A stretch of 64,000 nt of DNA, from positions 248,001-312,000 of the forward strand of contig NZ_DRFS01000019.1 of assembly GCF_011050415.1 (NCBI RefSeq), written 5' to 3'. Position numbers and translations under genes: made by a program. The notes under the pieces are model-generated. The model was given only the letters and a program-made list of their open reading frames with translations, searched no databases and was not told where the DNA came from. Source of the DNA: Halomonas sp. (GTDB lineage: Bacteria; Pseudomonadota; Gammaproteobacteria; Pseudomonadales; Halomonadaceae). Positions 55,233 to 63,755 of the stretch are shown one piece after another. Each line of letters starts with the position of its first letter. Positions within the stretch are counted from its first letter, which is position 1.

Positions 55233-56255
55233 ATGGCCTCAATAACGAAAAACATACGCTTCCTTGGAATTGCCCTATGTGCTGGAGGAATACTTGGGAA
55301 TGTTGCGACGGTCAACGCTGCTACCACTCTGCGCCTAGCCCATACGTTTAATCCTGGAGAGGCGAGCTATGAGTTATTTGCGCAATTACCTGAATTAATT
55401 GAAGAGCGTACCGGTGGAGAACTGCGTATTCAGGTATTTCCAAGTGAGCAGTTAGGGTCAGAGGTGCAGTTATTGCAACAAGCGAGTAATGGGTCAGTAG
55501 ATATTGTTATTCCAGGATATTCTGGGGCCAGCACATTGGTACCAGCACTAGAAATTTCGAATGCTCCTTTCATGTTTCAGAGTTGGGATGAAGCGCGCCA
55601 TATTTTAGAAGGGGACGCGTATGAGCCTATTTTTGATGAGCTAGACGAGCAGTACGGTTTACAGCCTTTGGCAAAGTCCTGGTACTGGGGGTGGCGAAAC
55701 TTTACGTTTAAAGGGACTGACGTTAATTCCCTTGAAGATATGGCTGGCTTGAAAATTCGCGTTCCGGAGTCTCCAGCATGGGTAGAAATGATCAATGCTT
55801 TTGGAGCTTCTCCTACGCCCATTCCGTTTAGTGAGGTTTATTTGGCGCTGCAGCAGGGAACTGTTGACGGGCAAGAAAACCCTATTCCAACTATTTATGC
55901 TCGCAAGTTCTTTGAGGTGCAAGATCAGTTGGTGATGAGTCGACACATGCTGCAAAGCCAAGTGGTGTTAATTAATAGCAATCGCTTTAACTCACTCGAC
56001 AGTGATCAACAAGAAGCGCTTAGAGAAGTAATGGCTCAGTTAGCCGAAGAGAACTACACGATACAGAGTGAGCGGGAAGAAGAGATGCTTCAGAGCATGA
56101 AAGACTCCGGCCTTATTGAAGTAGTGGAGGATATCGATCGCGCACCTTTTGAACAAGCGGCACAAAATGCTTATGGCAATCTAACTCGACGTTGGGGCGA
56201 AGAGCATCTTGAGCGTGTACTGGGTGCTATCGAAAGCTATCGCCAACAAGATTGA
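55233..56255 (+). CDS. TRAP transporter substrate-binding protein (DctP type), set 4
   Basis: This 340-residue periplasmic protein has a signal peptide with probable cleavage after Ala29 and the conserved Arg176 in GLKIRVPES. It is divergent from the UxaA-family dehydratase gene, so ligand capture and first catabolic step are probably co-regulated. A TATAAT at 55112-55117 in the 266-base intergenic region may be a promoter element. Sampled stretches of this gene and the next two are lower in GC than the other TRAP sets. Confidence 0.92.
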   Translation: MASITKNIRFLGIALCAGGILGNVATVNAATTLRLAHTFNPGEASYELFAQLPELIEERTGGELRIQVFPSEQLGSEVQLLQQASNGSVDIVIPGYSGASTLVPALEISNAPFMFQSWDEARHILEGDAYEPIFDELDEQYGLQPLAKSWYWGWRNFTFKGTDVNSLEDMAGLKIRVPESPAWVEMINAFGASPTPIPFSEVYLALQQGTVDGQENPIPTIYARKFFEVQDQLVMSRHMLQSQVVLINSNRFNSLDSDQQEALREVMAQLAEENYTIQSEREEEMLQSMKDSGLIEVVEDIDRAPFEQAAQNAYGNLTRRWGEEHLERVLGAIESYRQQD

Positions 56256-56266
56256 GTTAACGCAGG

Positions 56267-56290
56267 CCCCGCTGTAGAGCGGCGGGGTTT
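56267..56290 (+). terminator. Intercistronic hairpin between TRAP genes, set 4
   Basis: CCCCGC (56267-56272) and GCGGGG (56282-56287) form a perfect 6-pair GC stem with a 9-base loop, followed by TTT. It lies between the binding-protein gene and the small-permease gene, as in the other three TRAP sets. Confidence 0.65.
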
Positions 56291-56310
56291 AGAACCTTAA
56301 AGGCATCGCT

Positions 56311-56814
56311 ATGAAATTATTGCTACTGCGGATCAATACGAAACTTTTGCAATTAGAAAAAGGTATTGCCGGAACCTTGCTAGGTGCGATGGCTTTGTTG
56401 CTCGTGACAGGTGTCTTCTTTCGCTATGTGGTGGGAACACCATTTGTTTGGAGTGAAAGTGTTTCAAGGCTGTTAATAGTCTGGTTAACCTTTGTAGGGA
56501 GCAGTATCGCTTTTGCTGAAAAAAAGCATATTACGGTGGACTCTATTATTCACTTTTTGCCCAGTGTTATTCAGCCACTGATAAGAGTTTGTATTTTTGT
56601 ATTAGTAGCCATAACGCTCGGGTATATGACTTACCTAGGCTATCTCTATTGCCTAAGTGTTTCGCGTAATACATCTCCTATGCTGGGCATCTCGCTCGCT
56701 TATTTTGCGATGGCTATGCCAATCACGTTTGCTATAGGACTGTTCCACGTGTTCGTTAACGTTTTTCTAAAGCATGACTTTTTGGTTTTTGAGTCTGCTT
56801 TAGACGATGCATAG
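56311..56814 (+). CDS. TRAP transporter small permease (DctQ type), set 4
   Basis: This 167-residue protein has four hydrophobic segments and the family motif FVWSESVSRLLIVW. It lacks a long polar N-terminus, unlike set 3. The large subunit gene begins 9 bases after its stop. Confidence 0.9.
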   Translation: MKLLLLRINTKLLQLEKGIAGTLLGAMALLLVTGVFFRYVVGTPFVWSESVSRLLIVWLTFVGSSIAFAEKKHITVDSIIHFLPSVIQPLIRVCIFVLVAITLGYMTYLGYLYCLSVSRNTSPMLGISLAYFAMAMPITFAIGLFHVFVNVFLKHDFLVFESALDDA

Positions 56815-56823
56815 GGTTTCATT

Positions 56824-58086
56824 ATGTTAGCCGTGATAGTTCTACTTCTTTTTGCGCTTATTCTGCTGGGTATGCCTATTGCAGTCGCGATGATGGGAGC
56901 GTCCATCGTTGCGATCATAGCACTCGACATTCCTATGAACGTTTTGGCTCAGCGAGTTTCCTCAGGAGTCGAGTCATTTCCCTTGTTGGCGATACCTTTA
57001 TTTATGCTGGCTGGCGGCATCATGAATAAGAGTGGCATCAGTGAAAGACTGTTCGGCTTTTGTCGTGCCTTAGTAGGGCACCTCAGAGGCGGCCTTGCAC
57101 ATGTGAACGTTCTATCCAGCGTAATGATGGCGGGTATTTCTGGGTCATCATTAGCAGATTGTGCCGCGACTACGCGTGTCATGGTGCCGCAAATGGAAAA
57201 GCATGGTTATGATCGTGGCTTCTCAGTCGCCCTCACTACCTCTTCTGCCACGCTGTCACCGATTATTCCGCCATCGATTTTGATGGTGGTCTATGGTTGG
57301 CAGGCAAATATTTCTATTGGCGACTTGTTTCTCGCGGGCCTCTTGCCTGGGCTGTTAATTGCATTTTTCCTTACGCTATTAATTACAGTTATTAGCATTG
57401 TTAGGCAATACCCGAAAGATGAGCGTTTTAATAAAAGTAGGCTTTATGCAAGCGCTAAAACAGCGGCATGGGCTTTGTTGATGCCCGTGATTATTATTGT
57501 GGGCTTTCGTTTGGGGGTGTTTACAGTCACTGAAGTGGCAGCTATTGCCGTTGCTTACTCCTTTATCGTCGGTAAGTATGTTTATGGAACACTAAGCTGG
57601 GCTGATATGGGTGAACTGCTCGTTTCAACGGCCCGTGAAGCAGCATCTATTCTTATTATTATTGCTGCTTCGGCTCCGTTAGCGTGGTCGCTAAGCATTT
57701 TGCAGGCTCCTCAAGAGGTAGTTGGGTGGATTACCAGTATCACAGATAATCCTTGGGCGGTGTTGTTGCTGTTAAATGTAGCTCTGTTATTCATTGGTAT
57801 GTTTATGGAAACGATAGCTATTATTATCGTGCTAGTGCCCATTTTAATACCTTTGCTTAATTCACTTGATATTAACCTTGTCCATTTTGGCATCATCATG
57901 CTCTTCAACTTATTAATTGGACAAATTACTCCTCCGCTTGGTGTCTTAATGTTTGTCAGTTGCAATATTGCCAAGCTTGGGACACTGCAGTTTTTAAAAT
58001 CTTCGATTCCTTTCTTTCTGACATTGTTAGCCGCGCTGCTAGTGTTGACGTATGTCCCATGGCTGTCGCTAGCGCTTATTCAATAA
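56824..58086 (+). CDS. TRAP transporter large permease (DctM type), set 4
   Basis: The protein has 420 residues and about 12 hydrophobic helices with ESFPLLAIPLFMLAGGIMN, GISGSSLADCAAT and SPIIPPSILMVVYG blocks. It is full length. The AraD1 copy 2 gene starts 9 bases after its stop, so transporter and catabolic enzyme are co-transcribed. Confidence 0.92.
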   Translation: MLAVIVLLLFALILLGMPIAVAMMGASIVAIIALDIPMNVLAQRVSSGVESFPLLAIPLFMLAGGIMNKSGISERLFGFCRALVGHLRGGLAHVNVLSSVMMAGISGSSLADCAATTRVMVPQMEKHGYDRGFSVALTTSSATLSPIIPPSILMVVYGWQANISIGDLFLAGLLPGLLIAFFLTLLITVISIVRQYPKDERFNKSRLYASAKTAAWALLMPVIIIVGFRLGVFTVTEVAAIAVAYSFIVGKYVYGTLSWADMGELLVSTAREAASILIIIAASAPLAWSLSILQAPQEVVGWITSITDNPWAVLLLLNVALLFIGMFMETIAIIIVLVPILIPLLNSLDINLVHFGIIMLFNLLIGQITPPLGVLMFVSCNIAKLGTLQFLKSSIPFFLTLLAALLVLTYVPWLSLALIQ

Positions 58087-58095
58087 GGTGGTTTT

Positions 58096-59097
58096 ATGCA
58101 AAATATTCATGTGGTTCAAGTGCGTACAGAAAGTGGCTTAGCCGTCGCTGCAAAGGTAGAAGGCAATTCATTACGCCTGTTGTCATCGTCCCTGTTTGAG
58201 CTTGCGCTGCTGGCGGCCAATGAAGGCCGTCGGTTGAGCGAGGTAATCGATACCTCAATGACAGGTGAAACATTGGATTACGACGTAGCGATTGAAACCG
58301 GCCAGTTGTTAGCGCCGATCACCCATCCTGACCCTGCGCATCTGTTGCTAACAGGAACCGGGTTAACGCATCTGGGCAGTGCTGCACCGCGCAATAAAAT
58401 GCATGGTAAGGGTAGTGATAAAAAAGCTAATGAAGCCCCAGTAACTGATACGCAGCGCATGTTTGATTGGGGGGTCGAAGGTGGTAAGCCGACGGATGGA
58501 AGCGTTGGCGCGCAGCCTGAGTGGTTCTATAAGGGCTCGGGGCACACGCTGCGTGCGCCCTATCAAGATATTGAAATGCCTGCCTTTGCCTTAGATGGCG
58601 GCGAAGAAGCTGAGCTAGCCGGTGTATACATCGTTAATGACCAAGGCAAGGTTTTTCGCATTGGTTATGCATTGAGTAATGAGTTTTCCGACCATGTAAC
58701 TGAAAAGCAAAACTACCTCTACTTGGCGCATTCAAAACTGCGTGATGCGAGCATCGGCCCTGAGATTGTTATTGGCGATTTGCCCGAAGAGGTGAGCGGC
58801 AACGTATCGATCCATCGTAATGGTTCGCTCTTATGGCAGCACGACTTTGCCAGTGGCGAGCAGCATATGTGCCACTCCATCGCGAATCTTGAACACCACC
58901 ACTTTAAATACGCTGCTTTCCGGGTGCCTGGGCAAGTGCATGTGCATTTTTTCGGCGCTGCTATATTGAGCTTTGCTGATGCCATCGTGCTCCAGGAGGG
59001 CGATGAGATGCGCATAGAGTGCAATTTAATGACGTGTCCGCTCATTAATCGAGTGAAGGTAATGCCAGCAACTGAATGCCCCGTTGCTGCGCTGTGA
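58096..59097 (+). CDS. araD1: AraD1-family (GguC-like) 2-keto-3-deoxypentonate dehydratase, copy 2
   Basis: This 333-residue protein is a paralogue of the one at 40513, sharing [43 protein letters not shown] and VHVHFFGAAILSFADA blocks. It should produce 2-oxoglutarate semialdehyde from a 2-keto-3-deoxypentonate. Placement behind TRAP set 4 and before a second KGSADH suggests a separately regulated route with another stereoisomer as entry substrate. Confidence 0.84.
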   Translation: MQNIHVVQVRTESGLAVAAKVEGNSLRLLSSSLFELALLAANEGRRLSEVIDTSMTGETLDYDVAIETGQLLAPITHPDPAHLLLTGTGLTHLGSAAPRNKMHGKGSDKKANEAPVTDTQRMFDWGVEGGKPTDGSVGAQPEWFYKGSGHTLRAPYQDIEMPAFALDGGEEAELAGVYIVNDQGKVFRIGYALSNEFSDHVTEKQNYLYLAHSKLRDASIGPEIVIGDLPEEVSGNVSIHRNGSLLWQHDFASGEQHMCHSIANLEHHHFKYAAFRVPGQVHVHFFGAAILSFADAIVLQEGDEMRIECNLMTCPLINRVKVMPATECPVAAL

Positions 59098-59167
59098 AAC
59101 GCAGCAACGAATTAGCCCATCTTATAAACATTACATTTTTTAAGTTTCGGCAGACAGGAGCTATGCT

Positions 59168-60751
59168 ATGAGTTCACTTAACGGTCAATCGCTAATCGGC
59201 CAGCAATGGATAGACGGTACACGCGAAGAGATTCGGGCGATTGATCCATCAACCGGTGACCTGCTGGAGCCTGCTTACAAAGGGTGCTGTGAAGCCGACG
59301 TTGAAAAAGCCTGTGAATTAGCCAATCAAGCGTTTGATGGTTATCGCGAAACGTCACTGGATGAGCGGGCTACATTTTTAGAAACCATTGCCAGCGAAAT
59401 TGAAGCGTTGGGCGATGTTTTGATTGAGCGCGCTATGGCTGAAAGTGGCCTTCCTCGCGGGCGGATAGAGGGCGAGTGTGGTCGTACCTGTGGTCAATTG
59501 CGTCTATTTGCCAACGTCGTTCGTGCGGGTGAGTGGCTCGATATACGCATTGATCCTTCTTTACCTGATCGCCAACCGTTACCGCGTGCAGACCTTCGTC
59601 AACGCCATATTGCCGTAGGGCCGGTAACGGTGTTCGGCGCTAGCAACTTCCCACTAGCCTTCAGCGTGGCAGGCGGTGATACAGCGTCAGCATTGGCTGC
59701 TGGCTGTCCCGTTATTGTTAAAGCCCACTCCTCACACCCAGGTACGGCAGAGCTAGTTGGGCGTGCTGTGCAAGCTGCGGTGGCCAAGTGCCAGTTGCCT
59801 GAAGGTGTCTTCTCACTGCTATTTGGCTCCGGGCGTGAAGTAGGCCAGGCACTGGTCGCTAACCCACATATTCAGGCAGTCGGTTTTACCGGCTCACGTG
59901 CAGGTGGCATGGCGCTGCTGGCAACTGCTCAGGCGCGGCCTCAGCCCATTCCGGTTTATGCCGAAATGAGCTCAATCAACCCCGTGTTTTTACTTCCTGC
60001 AGCACTGGATGCCCGAGCCCAAGCGCTTGGGGAAGGCTTTATTGCTTCTCTCAATATGGGAGCGGGGCAGTTCTGTACGAATCCTGGTCTAGTACTGGCG
60101 GTGAAGGGGCAGGGGTTGAATGCATTTAAAGAAGCAGCAAGCGCCGCCGTAAGCTCAAGCGCTGCACAAACAATGCTGACACCCGGCATACATAGGGCGT
60201 ACGAGGGGGGCGTGAGCCAACTAAGTAATAGTGCCGCGGTATTAGCCCACGGTAAGTCAGCAGAACAAGGCTATCAGTGTCAAACCGCGCTATTTTTGAC
60301 CACTGCGGCTAACTTTCTGAGCAGCAAGGTATTGCAAGAAGAGGTATTTGGCGCTGCATCGTTAATTGTTGAATGTAACGATCAAGATGAAATGCGTGAT
60401 GTAGCAGCGCATCTTGAGGGGCAACTTACAGCGACCATACAGATGGAGGACGATGATATGGCGTTGGCTCGTTCAATGTTGCCGATCCTGGAGCGAAAAG
60501 CGGGGCGTATTTTGGTTAATGGTTGGCCTACAGGTGTTGAGGTAGGGCACGCCATGGTTCATGGGGGGCCGTTCCCTGCGACATCAGATACCCGAACCAC
60601 CTCGGTGGGCAGTGCGGCCATTCAGCGTTTTTTACGCCCTGTGTGCTATCAAGATTTGCCCGCGGAGCTGTTACCCGAGGCGCTGAAGGACAGCAATCCT
60701 TGCAAACTATCGCGTTTGATCGACGGCCTGCGTGAACAAGCCAAAAGTTAA
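59168..60751 (+). CDS. 2-oxoglutarate semialdehyde dehydrogenase (KGSADH), copy 2
   Basis: This 527-residue protein is a paralogue of copy 1 at 38924, with the same [21 protein letters not shown] (catalytic Glu) and [12 protein letters not shown] (catalytic Cys) blocks and a matching N-terminus. It would give 2-oxoglutarate from the product of AraD1 copy 2. The two copies differ throughout, so they are old paralogues or were acquired separately. The gene starts 70 bases after AraD1 and follows an AGGAG. Confidence 0.9.
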   Translation: MSSLNGQSLIGQQWIDGTREEIRAIDPSTGDLLEPAYKGCCEADVEKACELANQAFDGYRETSLDERATFLETIASEIEALGDVLIERAMAESGLPRGRIEGECGRTCGQLRLFANVVRAGEWLDIRIDPSLPDRQPLPRADLRQRHIAVGPVTVFGASNFPLAFSVAGGDTASALAAGCPVIVKAHSSHPGTAELVGRAVQAAVAKCQLPEGVFSLLFGSGREVGQALVANPHIQAVGFTGSRAGGMALLATAQARPQPIPVYAEMSSINPVFLLPAALDARAQALGEGFIASLNMGAGQFCTNPGLVLAVKGQGLNAFKEAASAAVSSSAAQTMLTPGIHRAYEGGVSQLSNSAAVLAHGKSAEQGYQCQTALFLTTAANFLSSKVLQEEVFGAASLIVECNDQDEMRDVAAHLEGQLTATIQMEDDDMALARSMLPILERKAGRILVNGWPTGVEVGHAMVHGGPFPATSDTRTTSVGSAAIQRFLRPVCYQDLPAELLPEALKDSNPCKLSRLIDGLREQAKS

Positions 60752-60785
60752 GTGCTTTTCAGAGGTTTCTGAGGCAGATTTTTCG

Positions 60786-60829
60786 CACAGTGCATCTGCA
60801 CAGAATTTTTTACACAGCTTTCTACACAG
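60786..60829. repeat. Four CACAG repeats upstream of the alcohol dehydrogenase gene
   Basis: CACAG occurs at 60786, 60799, 60813 and 60825, at intervals of 13, 14 and 12 bases. They lie between the KGSADH stop and the palindrome at 60886. A weak stem (TCAGA/TCTGA at 60759-60772) and a short T-run precede them. They might be a cooperative protein-binding array. Confidence 0.35.
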
Positions 60830-60885
60830 AAGTGTTTGACCGGACTTGGCAGCCACAAAATACGTTACTAAACTGTTGTCGTGTA

Positions 60886-60900
60886 GTCATACTGTATGAC
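60886..60900. promoter_or_regulatory. Operator candidate upstream of the iron alcohol dehydrogenase gene
   Basis: GTCATAC-T-GTATGAC is a perfect 15-base palindrome 58 bases before the start codon. Its TGTATGACA half also occurs in the divergent region at 30677. The form fits a GntR/FCD operator, for example for the double-wHTH regulator at 52443; assignment is inferred. Confidence 0.5.
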
Positions 60901-60957
60901 ACCTTTGGTCTCCAATGTGATGTGGCTTTTTACACCCAATAATAATGAGAAATAAAA

Positions 60958-62091
60958 ATGCCCTATATCATCAATTACCTAACAAAAATTCAGTTTGGTG
61001 AGCATGCCATTGCGGAATTAGCCAACGAGCTGCAACTGTTGAAGGTGAAAAGGCCGCTATTTGTTACTGACAAAGGGCTCAACTCGACGCCGCTTATCGC
61101 CCAAGTCGTTGAGTCTGCAAAGCTTACCGAAGAGGCCTGCATTTTCGATGGCACACCTTCAAACCCCACGGAAATGGCCGTAGAGCATGCGCTGGCTTTT
61201 TTAAGGGAGAAAGAGTGCGATGGCATTGTGGCCGTTGGTGGTGGCTCAAGCATTGATTTGGCTAAAGCGGTTGCCTTGCTGGTTAATCACCCTGCGCCGT
61301 TACGCCAATATGCCGCTATTGAAGGTGGCGTTGCCAAAATTAATGCGGATGTACTACCGCTAATCGCGGTGCCCACAACGGCAGGTACCGGTAGTGAGGT
61401 AGGAAGAGCCTCGTTAATTACGATGAAAGACAATCGAAAACTCGGTTTTCTTTCCCCCTATCTTATTCCCGCTGTTGCCATTTGTGATCCACGTTTGACG
61501 CTTGGGCTGCCGCCCTTTTTAACAGCGGCAACGGGCATGGATGCGATTGCTCACTGTGTGGAAACGTTCTTAAGTCCCAAAGTGAATCCGCCTGCAGAAG
61601 CGATTGCATTGGATGGGCTAAAACGTGCCAGTCAGTATCTTGTCGCGGCTGTCGAGAACGGCGATAACTTAACGGCAAGAAATGAAATGATGATGGCCGC
61701 TCTTGAAGGCGCCATGGCTTTTCAGAAGGGGCTGGGCGCTGTGCACTCCCTTTCCCACGCGTTAGGTGGCATGCATGAACTTAATCTTCACCATGGCACG
61801 CTCAATGCGCTGTTAATGCCCACGGTGCTGAGGTTTAACCAGCCTGAGTGTGAAGAAAAATTTGCTCGACTCAAAGAAGCGATGGGGCTCTCGCCGCATG
61901 ATGATTTAGCTGATGCATTTGAAAAACTAAACATGACGTTAGGCATGCCTTCTCGCTTGAGCGAGATGGGCGTTAAGGAAGAGCAGTTAGAGCAAGTGGC
62001 TCAGTGGGCATTGGAAGACCACTCCACGGCTACCAATCCGCGTGCTCCCTCTAAAGAAGACTTCGCTAAAATGCTTCAAGAAGTATTCTGA
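60958..62091 (+). CDS. Iron-containing alcohol dehydrogenase (group III)
   Basis: This 377-residue enzyme has the NAD motif GGGSSIDLAK (94-103), metal residues Asp195 and His199 in GMDAIAHCVE, and the HSLSHALGG...HHG region (His263, His279) that completes the metal site. The HSxxH-to-HHG spacing is two residues longer than in FucO-type enzymes. Likely substrates are omega-hydroxy acids or short alcohols such as 4-hydroxybutyrate. It stands in its own transcription unit between the pentonate genes and a tricarboxylate-type transporter, whose ligand it may oxidise. Confidence 0.88.
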   Translation: MPYIINYLTKIQFGEHAIAELANELQLLKVKRPLFVTDKGLNSTPLIAQVVESAKLTEEACIFDGTPSNPTEMAVEHALAFLREKECDGIVAVGGGSSIDLAKAVALLVNHPAPLRQYAAIEGGVAKINADVLPLIAVPTTAGTGSEVGRASLITMKDNRKLGFLSPYLIPAVAICDPRLTLGLPPFLTAATGMDAIAHCVETFLSPKVNPPAEAIALDGLKRASQYLVAAVENGDNLTARNEMMMAALEGAMAFQKGLGAVHSLSHALGGMHELNLHHGTLNALLMPTVLRFNQPECEEKFARLKEAMGLSPHDDLADAFEKLNMTLGMPSRLSEMGVKEEQLEQVAQWALEDHSTATNPRAPSKEDFAKMLQEVF

Positions 62092-62139
62092 GAGTCAGCG
62101 CTTAACCATTTTAATAATTATGCAGGAGGGTGTTGGGCA

Positions 62140-62206
62140 ATAAAGTAGTAAAGAAGTAGGCGATAAACAGTAAAGCAATAATTAGCAGAACAATAAATAG
62201 TAAAGC
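62140..62206. repeat. Three ATAAA-AGTAAAG repeats in the leader of the transporter operon
   Basis: Related A-rich units begin at 62140 (ATAAAGTAGTAAAG), 62163 (ATAAACAGTAAAGC) and 62193 (ATAAATAGTAAAGC). They lie 59-125 bases before the binding-protein start, in a G-poor leader. They may be regulator sites, an unstructured mRNA leader or simple-sequence drift. Confidence 0.35.
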
Positions 62207-62264
62207 CGTTCAGTTTCAAAGAAAGATAATCAAAATAGACAATAAAACATTAGAGGAAGCGAAC

Positions 62265-63251
62265 ATGATAATTACAAACCATTCTCTCAAAACTATTCTT
62301 GCTTCAAGTGTAGCCGCTGCGGTTATGGTCGCGTCCGGATCAGCCCTGGCCGATTACCCAGAGCGCCCGATAACGTTGATTGTGCCATGGGCTGCCGGTG
62401 GGGGTACTGATGCGACGGCGCGAACCATCGCCCGTGCGTTAGAAGAGGAACTAGGCCAGAACGTCAACGTTGTTAACCGTACCGGTGGCAGCGGTGTTGT
62501 CGGGCATACGGCCATGATCAATGCAGCACCGGATGGCTATACGATTGGCCTGGCGACCGGCGAAGTCAACATGATGCATTGGCAGGGCTTAACCGATCTT
62601 ACCTATGAAGATTTTACGCCTATTGCTCAAATCAACTATGACTTTCCAGGTATTCAAGTAGCCGCCGACTCTCCTTATGAAACCCTTGAAGAGCTGGTTG
62701 AAGCCATACGCACCGAGCCTAAAGGCACGTTCACGGCCTCTGGCACGGGTCAGGGTGGTGTTTGGCATCTCGCGTTTGCGGGCTTTTTGATGGATCTAGA
62801 CGTTCCGGCAGATCAAGTGATTTGGATTCCGAGTGAAGGCGCTGCGCCTGCGATGGTGGAATTGGTATCGGGTGGTATTGATATCGTACCCAGCTCTGTA
62901 CCTGAAGGCCGCTCAATGATGGAAGCCGGACGGGTAAAAAGCTTTGCAGTAATGTCGCCTGAGCGTATACCGAGCTTCCCTGATATCCCTACCACCGAGG
63001 AGTTAATAGGCAGCACCTATCAAGTGGGTGAGTGGCGAGGTATCGCAGGCCCTAAAGGTATGGATCCTGAGATCGTAGCCACCCTGGAAGCAGCACTTGA
63101 AGCCGCTTACAACAGTGAAACCTACCAGGGCTTTATGAATCAGCAAGGTTTTGGAACCGAGTGGCGTAATGCAGAAGAGTTTGGCCAGCTCATGGAAGAG
63201 ATGGATGCTGTATTTGGTGAGATTGTTGAGCAAGTTGGCTTAGCTAACTGA
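62265..63251 (+). CDS. Tripartite tricarboxylate transporter substrate-binding protein (Bug/TctC family)
   Basis: This 328-residue periplasmic protein has a signal peptide with probable cleavage after Ala29 (SALA/DYPERP). It shows the Bug-family opening YPERPITLIVPWAAGGGTDATAR and a GHTAMINAAPDGYT block. Family members bind carboxylates such as citrate, often through water-mediated contacts. It is followed 9 bases later by the small membrane subunit gene. The ligand is unknown. Confidence 0.9.
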   Translation: MIITNHSLKTILASSVAAAVMVASGSALADYPERPITLIVPWAAGGGTDATARTIARALEEELGQNVNVVNRTGGSGVVGHTAMINAAPDGYTIGLATGEVNMMHWQGLTDLTYEDFTPIAQINYDFPGIQVAADSPYETLEELVEAIRTEPKGTFTASGTGQGGVWHLAFAGFLMDLDVPADQVIWIPSEGAAPAMVELVSGGIDIVPSSVPEGRSMMEAGRVKSFAVMSPERIPSFPDIPTTEELIGSTYQVGEWRGIAGPKGMDPEIVATLEAALEAAYNSETYQGFMNQQGFGTEWRNAEEFGQLMEEMDAVFGEIVEQVGLAN

Positions 63252-63260
63252 GGAAAGACA

Positions 63261-63755
63261 ATGCGGGATGTATACGCCGGATTAGGGTTTATCATTGCTG
63301 GGGTAGTGACAATTATCACTGCCCAGCAATTTCCAACTCTTCCAAGCCTACAGTATGGTCCTTCGCTATTCCCCTCCCTCATCGGAGGGGGATTTTGCAT
63401 CGGTGGAGCGGTGCTTGCTTTCAGTGCGCTATGGCAAAGAAAAAAAGTTTTCGCTCATGACGTACAAGGCACGCCAGAAACAGCAAAGCCAGAGAGTGAG
63501 AAACTTAACTTGGCGTTGATATTGCCACCGCTTGCTATCGTCTTTTATATCTTGGCAAGCGACTATATTGGTGCGCTCCTTTCGATGATCATCATTATGC
63601 TGGTGCTGATGTTGGTTAGAAAGACGAAACCTTATATAGCAGTGACGACCTCCATTATTGTTTCATGGGCCATTTATTTTATCTTTTCGCGCTACCTGCT
63701 TATTCCATTGCCACAAGGTTCTTTGTTAGGAGGTAGCCTGCCATGGATATCTTAA
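63261..63755 (+). CDS. Tripartite tricarboxylate transporter small permease (TctB family)
   Basis: This 164-residue protein has four hydrophobic segments and the LQYGPSLFPSLIGGG block of the TctB family. A charged cytoplasmic loop (about residues 59-82) separates the helices. Its 3' end overlaps the large subunit gene by 13 bases. Confidence 0.85.
   Translation: MRDVYAGLGFIIAGVVTIITAQQFPTLPSLQYGPSLFPSLIGGGFCIGGAVLAFSALWQRKKVFAHDVQGTPETAKPESEKLNLALILPPLAIVFYILASDYIGALLSMIIIMLVLMLVRKTKPYIAVTTSIIVSWAIYFIFSRYLLIPLPQGSLLGGSLPWIS

Noticed and set aside
60786..60829. CACAG repeats as a CRISPR-like array
   Set aside because: The repeat unit is 5 bases and the intervals are 12-14 bases, with no cas genes. 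This is not a CRISPR array.
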